A stretch of 16,050 bases of DNA from Clostridiales bacterium. GTDB taxonomy: Bacteria; Bacillota; Clostridia; Peptostreptococcales; BM714. Below the pieces are notes generated by a model, which searched no databases, had not been told where the DNA came from, and saw only the letters and a program-made list of their open reading frames with translations. How positions within the stretch are numbered: position 1 is the stretch's first letter; each line of letters opens with the position of its first letter. Below, one piece after another: positions 7,026-13,969 of the stretch. A program made the position numbers and the translations under genes. The stretch is taken from contig PKTO01000084.1 in the NCBI GenBank assembly GCA_002869095.1, positions 1-16,050 on the forward strand. Direction: 5' to 3'.

Positions 7026-7045
7026 TATCTGGGTGGGGAAAAGCC

Positions 7046-7088
7046 AATCAACGGGTACGGTTAGGTCTGGAACCCGGATTCGTTGATT
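7046..7088 (+). terminator. Imperfect hairpin after the amidohydrolase gene
   Basis: AATCAACG (7046-7053) pairs with CGTTGATT (7081-7088), with an inner GGGT/ACCC pairing possible. Only TTTAGGG follows, so termination strength is uncertain. Confidence 0.4.
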
Positions 7089-7205
7089 TAGGGTTGTTGC
7101 TTGAGCCTATTATATTAATCTCTATTCGGATAGACACAGGAAGAAAAAGATACATCCAATAAAGAGAGCAATAGTATGCGGGGGCGTGCCAAATATTGAA
7201 ATTGT

Positions 7206-7239
7206 AAACACTGACATTAAACAGATTGTCGGTGTTTTT
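7206..7239 (+). terminator. Rho-independent terminator in the intergenic region
   Basis: AAACACTGACA (7206-7216) pairs with TGTCGGTGTTT (7227-7237), with one G-T pair and a 10-base loop, and runs into TTTTTATTTTG. It lies 180 bp past the amidohydrolase stop codon and may end that transcript. Confidence 0.65.
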
Positions 7240-7771
7240 ATTTTGCCTTGTTTTTTCGATTTGGGCACAGAAAGGTCACGGGAGAAAAAGCTTGTGACCA
7301 GTTTGAGGTGTTTGCAACATAGGATTTTATATATAGCAGGTAAATACTTGTGCTCAGAATAACCGAATCAATTGTAAAACAAGGGCCTTTGGATTCTCGT
7401 TTTACACGCGTCGAGAATGAATTGCTTGTTGACTTGGGGCAATGAAAGCAAAATGCAGGCTTAAAGACTATTCTATCTAGATATTTTGGGAACTATACAA
7501 AGGAAAGCTTAACAATTATTTTTATCGGGGCTCCTTAAAAAGGTCCGGAAATATCCCGAATTGGAAGTGATTATATGGCTAGAAGCAAATGGTTTTGGGT
7601 CAAAGAAAGATTGGCGTCGGGGATTTGTAAGTTGACTGAGGAAGCGATTTTGTAGATAGATTTGAATAGCGTTATCAATATGAAATCGGCAATAGAAAAA
7701 TTTTAAACCACTATAAAATACCCTCCACTAGCTCACTAGCTAAAAAATTTAAAGATAGTATTTGTTTAATA
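7240..7771. other. Gene-less stretch with possible eroded coding fragments
   Basis: No intact gene was found. Several short plus-strand frames read like protein but are broken by stops and frame changes: one around 7350-7445 (contains RITESIVKQGPLDSRFTRVE), one around 7525-7635 (contains KYPELEVIIWLEANGFGS) and one around 7670-7770 (contains RKILNHYKIPSTSSLAKKF). They could be pieces of one decayed gene. I do not recognise a family. An inverted repeat, ATTCTCG/CGAGAAT, lies at 7393-7418. Confidence 0.35.
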
Positions 7772-7798
7772 TAAACAATGACAAGTATTTGTCGATAA
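7772..7798 (+). promoter_or_regulatory. Sigma-28 (SigD/FliA)-type promoter, distal
   Basis: TAAA (7772-7775), 15 bp, then GTCGATAA (7791-7798) matches the flagellar-sigma consensus TAAA-N15-GCCGATAA with one mismatch. The short dyad GACAA-GTAT-TTGTC (7780-7793) lies between the elements. It would give the chemoreceptor mRNA a leader of about 210 bases. Confidence 0.55.
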
Positions 7799-7922
7799 TA
7801 AAAATAAGTTGCATTTAAACGGATTCCAAAGAAATCCCATGGTATTTGGTGAAAGAGGCAAAATATATGAAACTATGAAAAAGGAAAGCCTATTAGAAAG
7901 GAGGACAAAGCTAAAGGACCTG

Positions 7923-7947
7923 TAAAATACTAGCCATTTGCCGATAA
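7923..7947 (+). promoter_or_regulatory. Sigma-28-type promoter, proximal candidate
   Basis: A perfect -10 octamer GCCGATAA (7940-7947) is preceded by TAAA at 7923-7926. The gap is 13 bp rather than 15, or 14 bp measured to CCGATA, at the short end of what SigD accepts. It lies about 65 bp ahead of the chemoreceptor start codon. Confidence 0.45.
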
Positions 7948-8014
7948 TACCAGTAATGATTTCTTGTGGAATTTTATTAATTTTTTGTAATACATAAATT
8001 TAGGAGGTTATGAC

Positions 8015-10489
8015 ATGTCTTGGTTTTACAATAGAAAGATAAGTGTTAAAATCATTATTGGTTTTATAATTGTAGCGGCGATGTCTTCGGTCGTAGGATA
8101 TATAGGGATATCTAATATAAAGACCGTAGATAGTAATGACACTGTGCTTTATGAAAACATGACTGTGCCTGTAAGAATAATGGGAGATGTTTCAACAGCG
8201 TACCAAAAATTCCGCGCCAACATCAGACAGATGCTGGTATCAGAAACACAGGAAGAAATAATGGAGCAGTACAGCGAAATAAATGCAAGACTCGACGAAA
8301 TCGATGCCTTTAATGAACAATTTGAAGGATTGATAATCGATGAGAAAGTCCAAGAAGAATATGATGCATACATTGTTTCATGGGAAAAATTCACGCCTTT
8401 GATGCGAGATGCTACAGAAGAGGCTCGTCAGGGGAACATGGATGTTGTAATAGCCAGAATGCAAACAGGCGAACCGTTGATGGTTGCATCGGGTGATGTT
8501 CAAGCGTGGATTGAACAGCTTAAAGTGACGGTAGAGGAATCGGCCGCCAATCAGGCTGCGCTAAACACAGAAATCTCAAATAAAGCCGTAAGGTCGATGT
8601 ATATGATTATTGCTGGAGCAATAGCCTTAGCTCTGCTCTTGGGTTGGTTTATCAGCAGCATTATCAGCAAGCCGTTAGTGTTTTTAAAGAATGCATCCAA
8701 TAAATTGGCGGTTGGAGATACCGATGTTGACATAATGCAGAAATCAAAAGATGAAATAGGGGAATTGATGGGATCCTTCGCCGTAATGGTTGAGAATACC
8801 AAGGCACAGGCTAAAATCGCGCAGAGAATCGCCAAGGGCGATTTGGACATTGCCATCGAACAAAAATCCGACAAGGATATTTTAAGCCAGTCGATGAATG
8901 AAATCATCGAATCACTAAGGCTACTTGTTGCAGAATCGGCAAATCTTACAGAAGCCGCAATCAAGGGAGACCTTAAAGTAAGAGGCGACGTTTCGAAGTT
9001 CGAAGGCGGATATAAAAGCATTGTCGAGGGAGTAAACGACACATTGGATGCAATAGTGAATCCATTGGATGTCGCCGTAGAGTTCCTTGCAGCACTTGAA
9101 GCGGGAGAGGCAAGAGAAGTTATTCCAGATGCTGATAAATACTTGGGATACTATGGCGTATTGGTCGAGAAACTTAACGGCGTGCTTATTGTATTGCTTT
9201 CAATGCTTGGTGAAATAGACAAAGTCACTGTTGAATCGATCAAAGGGAATCTTGAGTACAGAGCGGATGCATCCGGACTCAAGGGCGGATATGCCGGAAT
9301 CGTTTCGGGTGTAAACAATATATTGGATGCGGTGATTATGCCGATAAACGAGGCGGCAGGCGTACTGGATGGAATGGCAAAAGGTAACATGAAAGCGAGA
9401 ATTGAAGGCGACTACAAGGGAGACCACGCTGCAATTAAAGAGGCATTAAACTCTATGGGTGGACATATAGATGGATATATCGAGGAAATTGCCGACAACT
9501 TAGCTGATATGGCGAACAAAGACTTCACATGCGGAATAGAGAGAGAGTACCTTGGAGACTTCATTAAGCTCAAGGATTCCATAAACCACATAGTAGCGCA
9601 ATTCAATTCCGTTCTTTCAGAAATAAACAATGCTGCTGAGCAGGTGGAAGCCGCATCGGATCAAGTCGCTTCTTCCAGCCAGATGTTGTCGCAGGGCTCA
9701 ACAGAGCAGGCAAGCTCCATCGAGGAGATAAGCGCAAGCGTAACTCAGGTTGCGGAACAGACAAAAGATAATGCCACAAATTCAAACAAGGCCAATGAGC
9801 TGTCCATCAAGGCTAGATCCGATGCCGAAAACGGAAATGGACAGATGAGCGAAATGTTAAGGGCAATGAACGACATAAAAGAATCATCCGAGAACATCGC
9901 TAAAATCATTAAAGTCATAGACGACATAGCTTTCCAGACCAACATACTCGCGCTTAACGCGGCAGTAGAGGCGGCCAGGGCAGGAGAGCACGGCAAGGGC
10001 TTCGCAGTTGTGGCCGAAGAAGTAAGGAACCTTGCAGCCAGAAGCGCAAGCGCGGCAAAAGAGACAACAGATTTGATAGACAATTCCATCAAGTCGGTCG
10101 ACGAAGGCTACAAAATGGCCAACGAAACGGCAGGGGCGCTGGTCAAAATCGTAGAAGGCGTGACAAACGCCGTGGAAATAGTTGGAATGATAGCCGAGGC
10201 TTCAAACGAGCAAGCTGACGCTGTAAACGAGATTAACTCCGGGGTTGAGCAGATTTCGCAAGTGACCCAAAGCAATACCGCTACAGCTGAAGAAAGCGCG
10301 TCAGCCAGCGAAGAAATGGCGGGACAGGCTCAGTTGCTTAAGGGAATGATTGGAGAATTCAAGATTAAAGGAGCAGAGAGAAGAACTCTAATAGCAAATG
10401 CGAAAAGGGTTCCCAAGATTGAAGCGCCAATAGATATAGAAACGGAATTTGAAATATCACTTAACGACAACAATTTCGGGAAGTATTAA
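8015..10489 (+). CDS. Methyl-accepting chemotaxis protein with multiple HAMP-like repeats
   Basis: This 824-residue chemoreceptor starts at ATG 8015 after AGGAGGT (8002-8008). TM1 is at about residues 10-32 and TM2 at about 195-214. Between them lies an extracellular, mainly helical region that fits a four-helix-bundle sensor. A HAMP domain follows at about 215-265. From about 300 to 535 there are several related segments built on a KGDL/KGNL...GGY..IV.GVN pattern, consistent with stacked HAMP-like modules. The cytoplasmic signalling hairpin then runs to about residue 790, with the invariant tip [20 protein letters not shown] followed by [19 protein letters not shown] (around 636-675), which contacts CheW and CheA. 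Flanking Gln/Glu-rich helices carry probable methylation sites. No NWETF-type CheR tether ends the protein. It is followed after 26 bp by cheW. The ligand is unknown. Confidence 0.96.
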   Translation: MSWFYNRKISVKIIIGFIIVAAMSSVVGYIGISNIKTVDSNDTVLYENMTVPVRIMGDVSTAYQKFRANIRQMLVSETQEEIMEQYSEINARLDEIDAFNEQFEGLIIDEKVQEEYDAYIVSWEKFTPLMRDATEEARQGNMDVVIARMQTGEPLMVASGDVQAWIEQLKVTVEESAANQAALNTEISNKAVRSMYMIIAGAIALALLLGWFISSIISKPLVFLKNASNKLAVGDTDVDIMQKSKDEIGELMGSFAVMVENTKAQAKIAQRIAKGDLDIAIEQKSDKDILSQSMNEIIESLRLLVAESANLTEAAIKGDLKVRGDVSKFEGGYKSIVEGVNDTLDAIVNPLDVAVEFLAALEAGEAREVIPDADKYLGYYGVLVEKLNGVLIVLLSMLGEIDKVTVESIKGNLEYRADASGLKGGYAGIVSGVNNILDAVIMPINEAAGVLDGMAKGNMKARIEGDYKGDHAAIKEALNSMGGHIDGYIEEIADNLADMANKDFTCGIEREYLGDFIKLKDSINHIVAQFNSVLSEINNAAEQVEAASDQVASSSQMLSQGSTEQASSIEEISASVTQVAEQTKDNATNSNKANELSIKARSDAENGNGQMSEMLRAMNDIKESSENIAKIIKVIDDIAFQTNILALNAAVEAARAGEHGKGFAVVAEEVRNLAARSASAAKETTDLIDNSIKSVDEGYKMANETAGALVKIVEGVTNAVEIVGMIAEASNEQADAVNEINSGVEQISQVTQSNTATAEESASASEEMAGQAQLLKGMIGEFKIKGAERRTLIANAKRVPKIEAPIDIETEFEISLNDNNFGKY

Positions 10490-10515
10490 AAAACAATTTA
10501 AAAGAGGTGATATTC

Positions 10516-10980
10516 ATGAAGCAGTATTTAACCTTCATTTTAGGGGAAGAGTATTATGGAATCGATATTTCAAGTGTGATAGAGATAATCGGAATGCAGA
10601 AGATTACATGCATGCCTGAGCAACCCGATTATGTAAACGGAGTTATTAATCTGAGAGGGAGAATAATTCCCACAATCGATGTAAGAACGCGTTTCGGCAG
10701 GGAAAAAGTGGAATACGACGAAAGAACCTGCATAATAGTCGTCGATGTCAAGGACACCATGGTCGGATTCATAGTCGATCGTGTAGATGAAGTCACCAGC
10801 ATAGCTGACGATAAAATAGCCCAGCCGCCCAGGTTGAACAATGATTTCAAGAGCGGATATGTAAAAGGGATAGCTAGGTTAGACACAAAAATCATTATGA
10901 TTCTCGAAAGCGGGCTTCTTCTTTCAAGTATGGAACTGGAAGAGACAAAGCTTACGCTGGAAAGTGAAACAATCGAATAG
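10516..10980 (+). CDS. cheW: Chemotaxis coupling protein CheW
   Basis: This 154-residue, single-domain protein has the CheW beta-barrel pattern: QYLTFILGEEYYGIDISSVIEI, then MPEQPDYVNGVINLRGRIIPTIDVR (the most conserved segment), and later FIVDRVDEVTSI and a closing hydrophobic strand. It couples receptor signalling tips to the CheA kinase. ATG 10516 follows AAAGAGGTG (10501-10509); an in-frame GTG at 10507 overlaps that site and is rejected. It lies 26 bp after the receptor gene and is followed directly by a terminator, so the two form an operon and this CheW may be dedicated to that receptor. No CheA, CheR or CheB gene lies in the window. Confidence 0.96.
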   Translation: MKQYLTFILGEEYYGIDISSVIEIIGMQKITCMPEQPDYVNGVINLRGRIIPTIDVRTRFGREKVEYDERTCIIVVDVKDTMVGFIVDRVDEVTSIADDKIAQPPRLNNDFKSGYVKGIARLDTKIIMILESGLLLSSMELEETKLTLESETIE

Positions 10981-10988
10981 AATTTCTT

Positions 10989-11026
10989 AAAAGGTTTGCG
11001 GTTTATAAAATCGCAAACCTTTTTTT
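10989..11026 (+). terminator. Rho-independent terminator of the receptor-cheW operon
   Basis: A 12-bp perfect stem, AAAAGGTTTGCG (10989-11000) with CGCAAACCTTTT (11012-11023), runs directly into a T-tract. It begins 9 bp after the cheW stop codon. Confidence 0.95.
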
Positions 11027-11317
11027 ACGGGCGTAAAAATATCCTTATAATGCTGAAAAGCAATCATTGCAAATCGTTGTAGACTTTCCTCGATGATTGT
11101 CGAATATTTGGCGGATGAATGATTTGAAGAAATTCTGGCCGAGTCCGTTTTTGTTTTGAACGGATATGCAGGGTTTTGGAATTGGAAAAGACTTTGTAGA
11201 TACAGAATTAAAACTATCTGTTTGAAGTATAGTTAAAAAGCGTATTGAAAGAGGGGTACTGCCTTATATTGTAGAATATAAAAAATGGGAAGGGATTCGA
11301 AATTGGGAGGGGTAAAT
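11027..11317. other. Intergenic stretch with a small hairpin
   Basis: No reading frame here looks real. A small hairpin, TCCGTT/AACGGA, lies at 11144-11164. TTGAAA at 11245-11250 is followed by TATATT only 14 bp later and TAGAAT 21 bp later, neither a good spacing, so the promoter of the next gene is not resolved. Confidence 0.4.
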
Positions 11318-11779
11318 ATGAGGAAAAATATCATAATAGGTTTTTTGTCAATATTGCTAATTTTAGTATTATCAATTGTATTGTGGAACAATAGGTTGTT
11401 TTTCACTCTTGTGAGATTTGACATTGCTTTTGATGATGATGCAAGTAAAAACTATCAATTTTTCGATTCAAATAAATTGTTTATAGAATACAAGGAGCAG
11501 GAATTACGTCACATGATAGTTGATGATGAAAACATAATCAATGATATTTATGGCGGCATTTTGAAACTTGAAGAATACAATGGCACTGGATCTCTTGGGG
11601 AAATCATGTATATGTTTCAACTGATGGAATCATTAGAAGGAAATTGTCGTGTATTTAAAAGCAATGACATTATTTTATTAGAAATCAAACCCAAACAGTA
11701 TATCATGAGCGAATCTCTTGTAGAGAAACTAAGGGATTTAAGAGAATCAAAAACATTTGAATACGTATACATAGAATAA
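11318..11779 (+). CDS. Hypothetical membrane-anchored protein
   Basis: I do not recognise this 153-residue protein. Its N-terminus (MRKNIIIGFLSILLILVLS...) is a Lys/Arg-start hydrophobic helix at about residues 4-24 without a lipobox, so it is either a signal anchor or an uncleaved signal peptide. The rest, rich in Asp, Glu and aromatic residues, is predicted to be extracellular and mixed alpha/beta. ATG 11318 follows GGGAGGGG (11305-11312); the in-frame ATG at 11285 has no ribosome binding site and would place polar residues before the anchor. It is probably monocistronic, since no gene overlaps it and the next one has its own -10 box. No catalytic motif is visible. Confidence 0.7.
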   Translation: MRKNIIIGFLSILLILVLSIVLWNNRLFFTLVRFDIAFDDDASKNYQFFDSNKLFIEYKEQELRHMIVDDENIINDIYGGILKLEEYNGTGSLGEIMYMFQLMESLEGNCRVFKSNDIILLEIKPKQYIMSESLVEKLRDLRESKTFEYVYIE

Positions 11780-11857
11780 CAGTAGTATTTAATGCACTTA
11801 AGCTTGCCGTAAAGGAAGGCAAAATAACAATAATAAAAGAATTTCTATCTGTCTTAC

Positions 11858-11886
11858 TTTATAAAGTCCATTTTTTCTTATATAAT
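11858..11886 (+). promoter_or_regulatory. Promoter candidate for the gene at 11917
   Basis: A perfect TATAAT (11881-11886) has TTTATA (11858-11863) 17 bp upstream, a moderate -35 match. The predicted start near 11893 leaves a leader of about 24 bases containing AAAGGAG. Confidence 0.45.
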
Positions 11887-11916
11887 AAACAGTAAATAAT
11901 CTAAAGGAGCAAGCTT

Positions 11917-12327
11917 ATGGAAAACACCAACATGATAATTGCTATAATAATGACACTTGCAGCCATTGGCGCAGTGATAGCGGCATACCATTACAAAAAG
12001 AAAAACTTGAACAAACTCTTCGAGCAGGCTTATGAATATGCAAAACAAGTTCCCAGGCAAAAGAAGAACAGTGTATTGCTTCTCATGTTCATGGAAGCCG
12101 TGACGGCATCCAAAAAAAAGTCTAAATCGGCTGCCGGCAATAACAAACTTAGCAATCCCAAGTATTTCGAAATCCAATTGATACAAATGTCAAAGATCCT
12201 CAAAAGCGATAAAAAGGACCGGGATAAGAAGACCAAAAGAGCTTTTCGCCTGCTAAAGGATTACCAGGCATGGGAAGTGAAAAAGAATTCTGATGATGCC
12301 AAAGCAAAGCAAAATAAAACGGCATAG
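11917..12327 (+). CDS. Hypothetical small membrane-anchored, lysine-rich protein
   Basis: This 136-residue protein starts at ATG 11917 after AAAGGAG (11903-11909). A single N-terminal membrane helix spans about residues 5-25 (MIIAIIMTLAAIGAVIAAY) and is followed directly by KKKNLNK. By the positive-inside rule the remaining hydrophilic domain lies in the cytoplasm. That part is strongly basic, with many Lys runs (KKKSKS, KKDRDKKTKR), and is predicted helical. No enzyme or binding motif is recognised; a scaffold or nucleic-acid-contacting role would be speculation. It has its own promoter candidate and a strong terminator, so it appears monocistronic. Confidence 0.75.
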   Translation: MENTNMIIAIIMTLAAIGAVIAAYHYKKKNLNKLFEQAYEYAKQVPRQKKNSVLLLMFMEAVTASKKKSKSAAGNNKLSNPKYFEIQLIQMSKILKSDKKDRDKKTKRAFRLLKDYQAWEVKKNSDDAKAKQNKTA

Positions 12328-12335
12328 AGACATTG

Positions 12336-12367
12336 AAGCACTGGCTTAAAAGAAGCCAGTGCTTTTA
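12336..12367 (+). terminator. Rho-independent terminator (plus strand, possibly bidirectional)
   Basis: A 12-bp perfect stem, AAGCACTGGCTT (12336-12347) with AAGCCAGTGCTT (12353-12364), has a 5-base AAAAG loop and is followed by TTATTA. The convergent minus-strand gene ends at 12472, so the stem could also act on the opposite strand, although the T-run there is poor. Confidence 0.85.
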
Positions 12368-12408
12368 TTATGGTGTTTTGTGTTTTTATATTGTTTCAAC
12401 TTGAGAAC

Positions 12409-12438
12409 CATTGGGGACTGACCCCGATGTTTCCAATG
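12409..12438. repeat. Nested inverted repeat around GGGGACTGACCCC
   Basis: CATTGG (12409-12414) and CCAATG (12433-12438) flank the inner dyad GGGG-ACTGA-CCCC (12413-12425). It lies between the ends of two convergent genes. GGGGACnGACCCC-like hairpins are, from memory, found scattered in many bacterial genomes; no second copy is present in this window. Confidence 0.5.
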
Positions 12439-12471
12439 ATTCGATGGTGCCATTATTTTAATTTATTGGTT

Positions 12472-12921
12472 TTATTCCGAATTGGCCGCGTCATATTTGT
12501 AGAAGCCGGTTATTATTGTATGACCCAGAATAAGGGGGAATAAATAATAGGCGTCCCAATAATTGTTTGTCAATTGGTTCATGAGAAAATATAATATGCG
12601 TCCCCAAAATTGTCCTCCATATAAACCGATTGCAAGAGTGAAGGAACAGAAAAGGGACGGTATGCCAAGCATTGTCAGCTTTGGCCAGTTGGCCTTCCAA
12701 ACGCCGTTTTTTTTAACCTCTGCTGCAAGGTGGTTTATTCCAAGAATCACGCCGATCCCGCCATAAAAAAATATTGCGGCAGCCGTCCTTTGCCATATTT
12801 GAGGCTGGTAGGTTCTGCCTTCAATTTCGTAGATGATTCTAAAAACGCTGCTTGCGCTTAAAATAAGAATCAAAAGAATGATGCCAGTCAGAAAATATTT
12901 CCCCCATGATTTGATTTTCAT
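12472..12921 (-). CDS. Hypothetical four-helix integral membrane protein
   Basis: This 149-residue protein starts at the ATG complementary to 12919-12921, behind a perfect AGGAGG on the minus strand (12930-12935). Four membrane helices are evident at about residues 9-30, 46-66, 82-103 and 125-141, joined by short polar loops (EIEGRTYQPQIWQR, EVKKNGVWKANWPK). No transporter or enzyme signature is recognised. The frame is open upstream as far as 13134, where a TTG overlaps the stop of the preceding lipoprotein gene, but that stretch does not look like protein and the strong ribosome binding site favours 12921. It may be transcribed with the lipoprotein gene 209 bp upstream. Confidence 0.75.
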   Translation of the reverse strand: MKIKSWGKYFLTGIILLILILSASSVFRIIYEIEGRTYQPQIWQRTAAAIFFYGGIGVILGINHLAAEVKKNGVWKANWPKLTMLGIPSLFCSFTLAIGLYGGQFWGRILYFLMNQLTNNYWDAYYLFPLILGHTIITGFYKYDAANSE

Positions 12922-13130
12922 GAACCCAACCTCCTGATTTTTTGAATTGTCGGAAAGGCTTATGGGGCACTGTGGTATTAGTGTCATATATAACCATAGC
13001 CTTCTTTTGAAAGAATTTATAATTGTAATTTGTTTAAACAGAAAAGTATTCAATTGAGGTGAAACATCTTGCAGTTGATAGTATGGCAAAAACGGCATAT
13101 TCAAGAATGCCGGAAGACAAATGGAACAGG

Positions 13131-13760
13131 TCAATCGCCAACCGAGTATCCCAATATGCCTTCAATATTTACCAATACCCATCTGCCGTCCTCATTTTCT
13201 TTAAAGACACTGGTCCTATAATGTCCCGATAGTGTACCTTCATAACGTCCGGATAGGGTATCTTCTATATCACCAGGTGATGCTTCTTTAACCTTGAGCA
13301 ATTTCTCGTTGTGGTGAGAATATTCGTCATCATATATTATATCTTCATAGTATGCTTCGATAAGATCTACTCTCGCATCATAGATTGTAGGAATATATGT
13401 TCCATGATAAGCCGAATCAAAAATAATATAACCTTCATCATCTAAAGCCATTTCGTTGTTTTTGCCATGCTTTGCCATTGAACTAAAGTAAGTATCTTCA
13501 ACAAAATATTCATCGATATAGGAAAAATCATAAGATGAAAGAAACTCTTTGAAAGATTTGACTTTCACTTTTGGCATGGTTACATAATCCTTCGTCATGT
13601 CATAGGCTGGTTTCCATGCTTTCAGCATTAATTGCTCTGCTTCATCCAGATTGCATTCCGATTGTATTATCTTGATTGGTGCAATTGGATTAGCAGGAAC
13701 ACTAACACTGCATCCAGTTATTAAAAAAACAGTTATTACCATTGATATGATTCTCTTCAT
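13131..13760 (-). CDS. Hypothetical lipoprotein
   Basis: This 209-residue protein starts at the ATG complementary to 13758-13760, behind AAGGAG on the minus strand. A signal peptide with lipobox LITGC (Cys17) marks it for lipid anchoring at the outer membrane face. The mature part is acidic and rich in Tyr and Asp (ENNEMALDDEG-like stretches, EAYYEDIIYDDEYSHH). It ends in a beta-rich section, GRYEGTLSGHYRTSVFKENEDGRWVLVNIEGI, whose pattern recalls SnoaL/NTF2-like or DUF-type extracellular domains, but no family can be named. It precedes the four-helix membrane protein on the same strand and may share a transcript with it. Confidence 0.75.
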   Translation of the reverse strand: MKRIISMVITVFLITGCSVSVPANPIAPIKIIQSECNLDEAEQLMLKAWKPAYDMTKDYVTMPKVKVKSFKEFLSSYDFSYIDEYFVEDTYFSSMAKHGKNNEMALDDEGYIIFDSAYHGTYIPTIYDARVDLIEAYYEDIIYDDEYSHHNEKLLKVKEASPGDIEDTLSGRYEGTLSGHYRTSVFKENEDGRWVLVNIEGILGYSVGD

Positions 13761-13957
13761 GAATATCTCCTTCTGTTAAATTGATAATATTGGCTGACAT
13801 CGGATTCCATGCGGTTTTCAATTTTTCCTTGTGACATTATGCATGTTCTCAAGCTGTTTTTTTAGCCTTATGGCATAGCGCTCGAAATGGTTGGGAAACG
13901 TTTAAGATTTTGCATTATCCCTGCAATTGATTTTTATGGACATGCTTTTAGTGACAG

Positions 13958-13967
13958 TTGCCGGCAA
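13958..13967. repeat. Perfect palindrome TTGCCGGCAA past the propeller gene
   Basis: A 10-base perfect palindrome lies 2 bp past the stop codon of the minus-strand propeller gene. It lacks a loop and T-run, so it is not a clear terminator. Confidence 0.35.
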
Positions 13968-13969
13968 TT

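Noticed and set aside
7726..7745. Repeated CTAGCT units (CTAGCTCACTAGCT) as a CRISPR or other array
   Set aside because: Only two 6-base copies are present, with no regular spacing or longer repeat.
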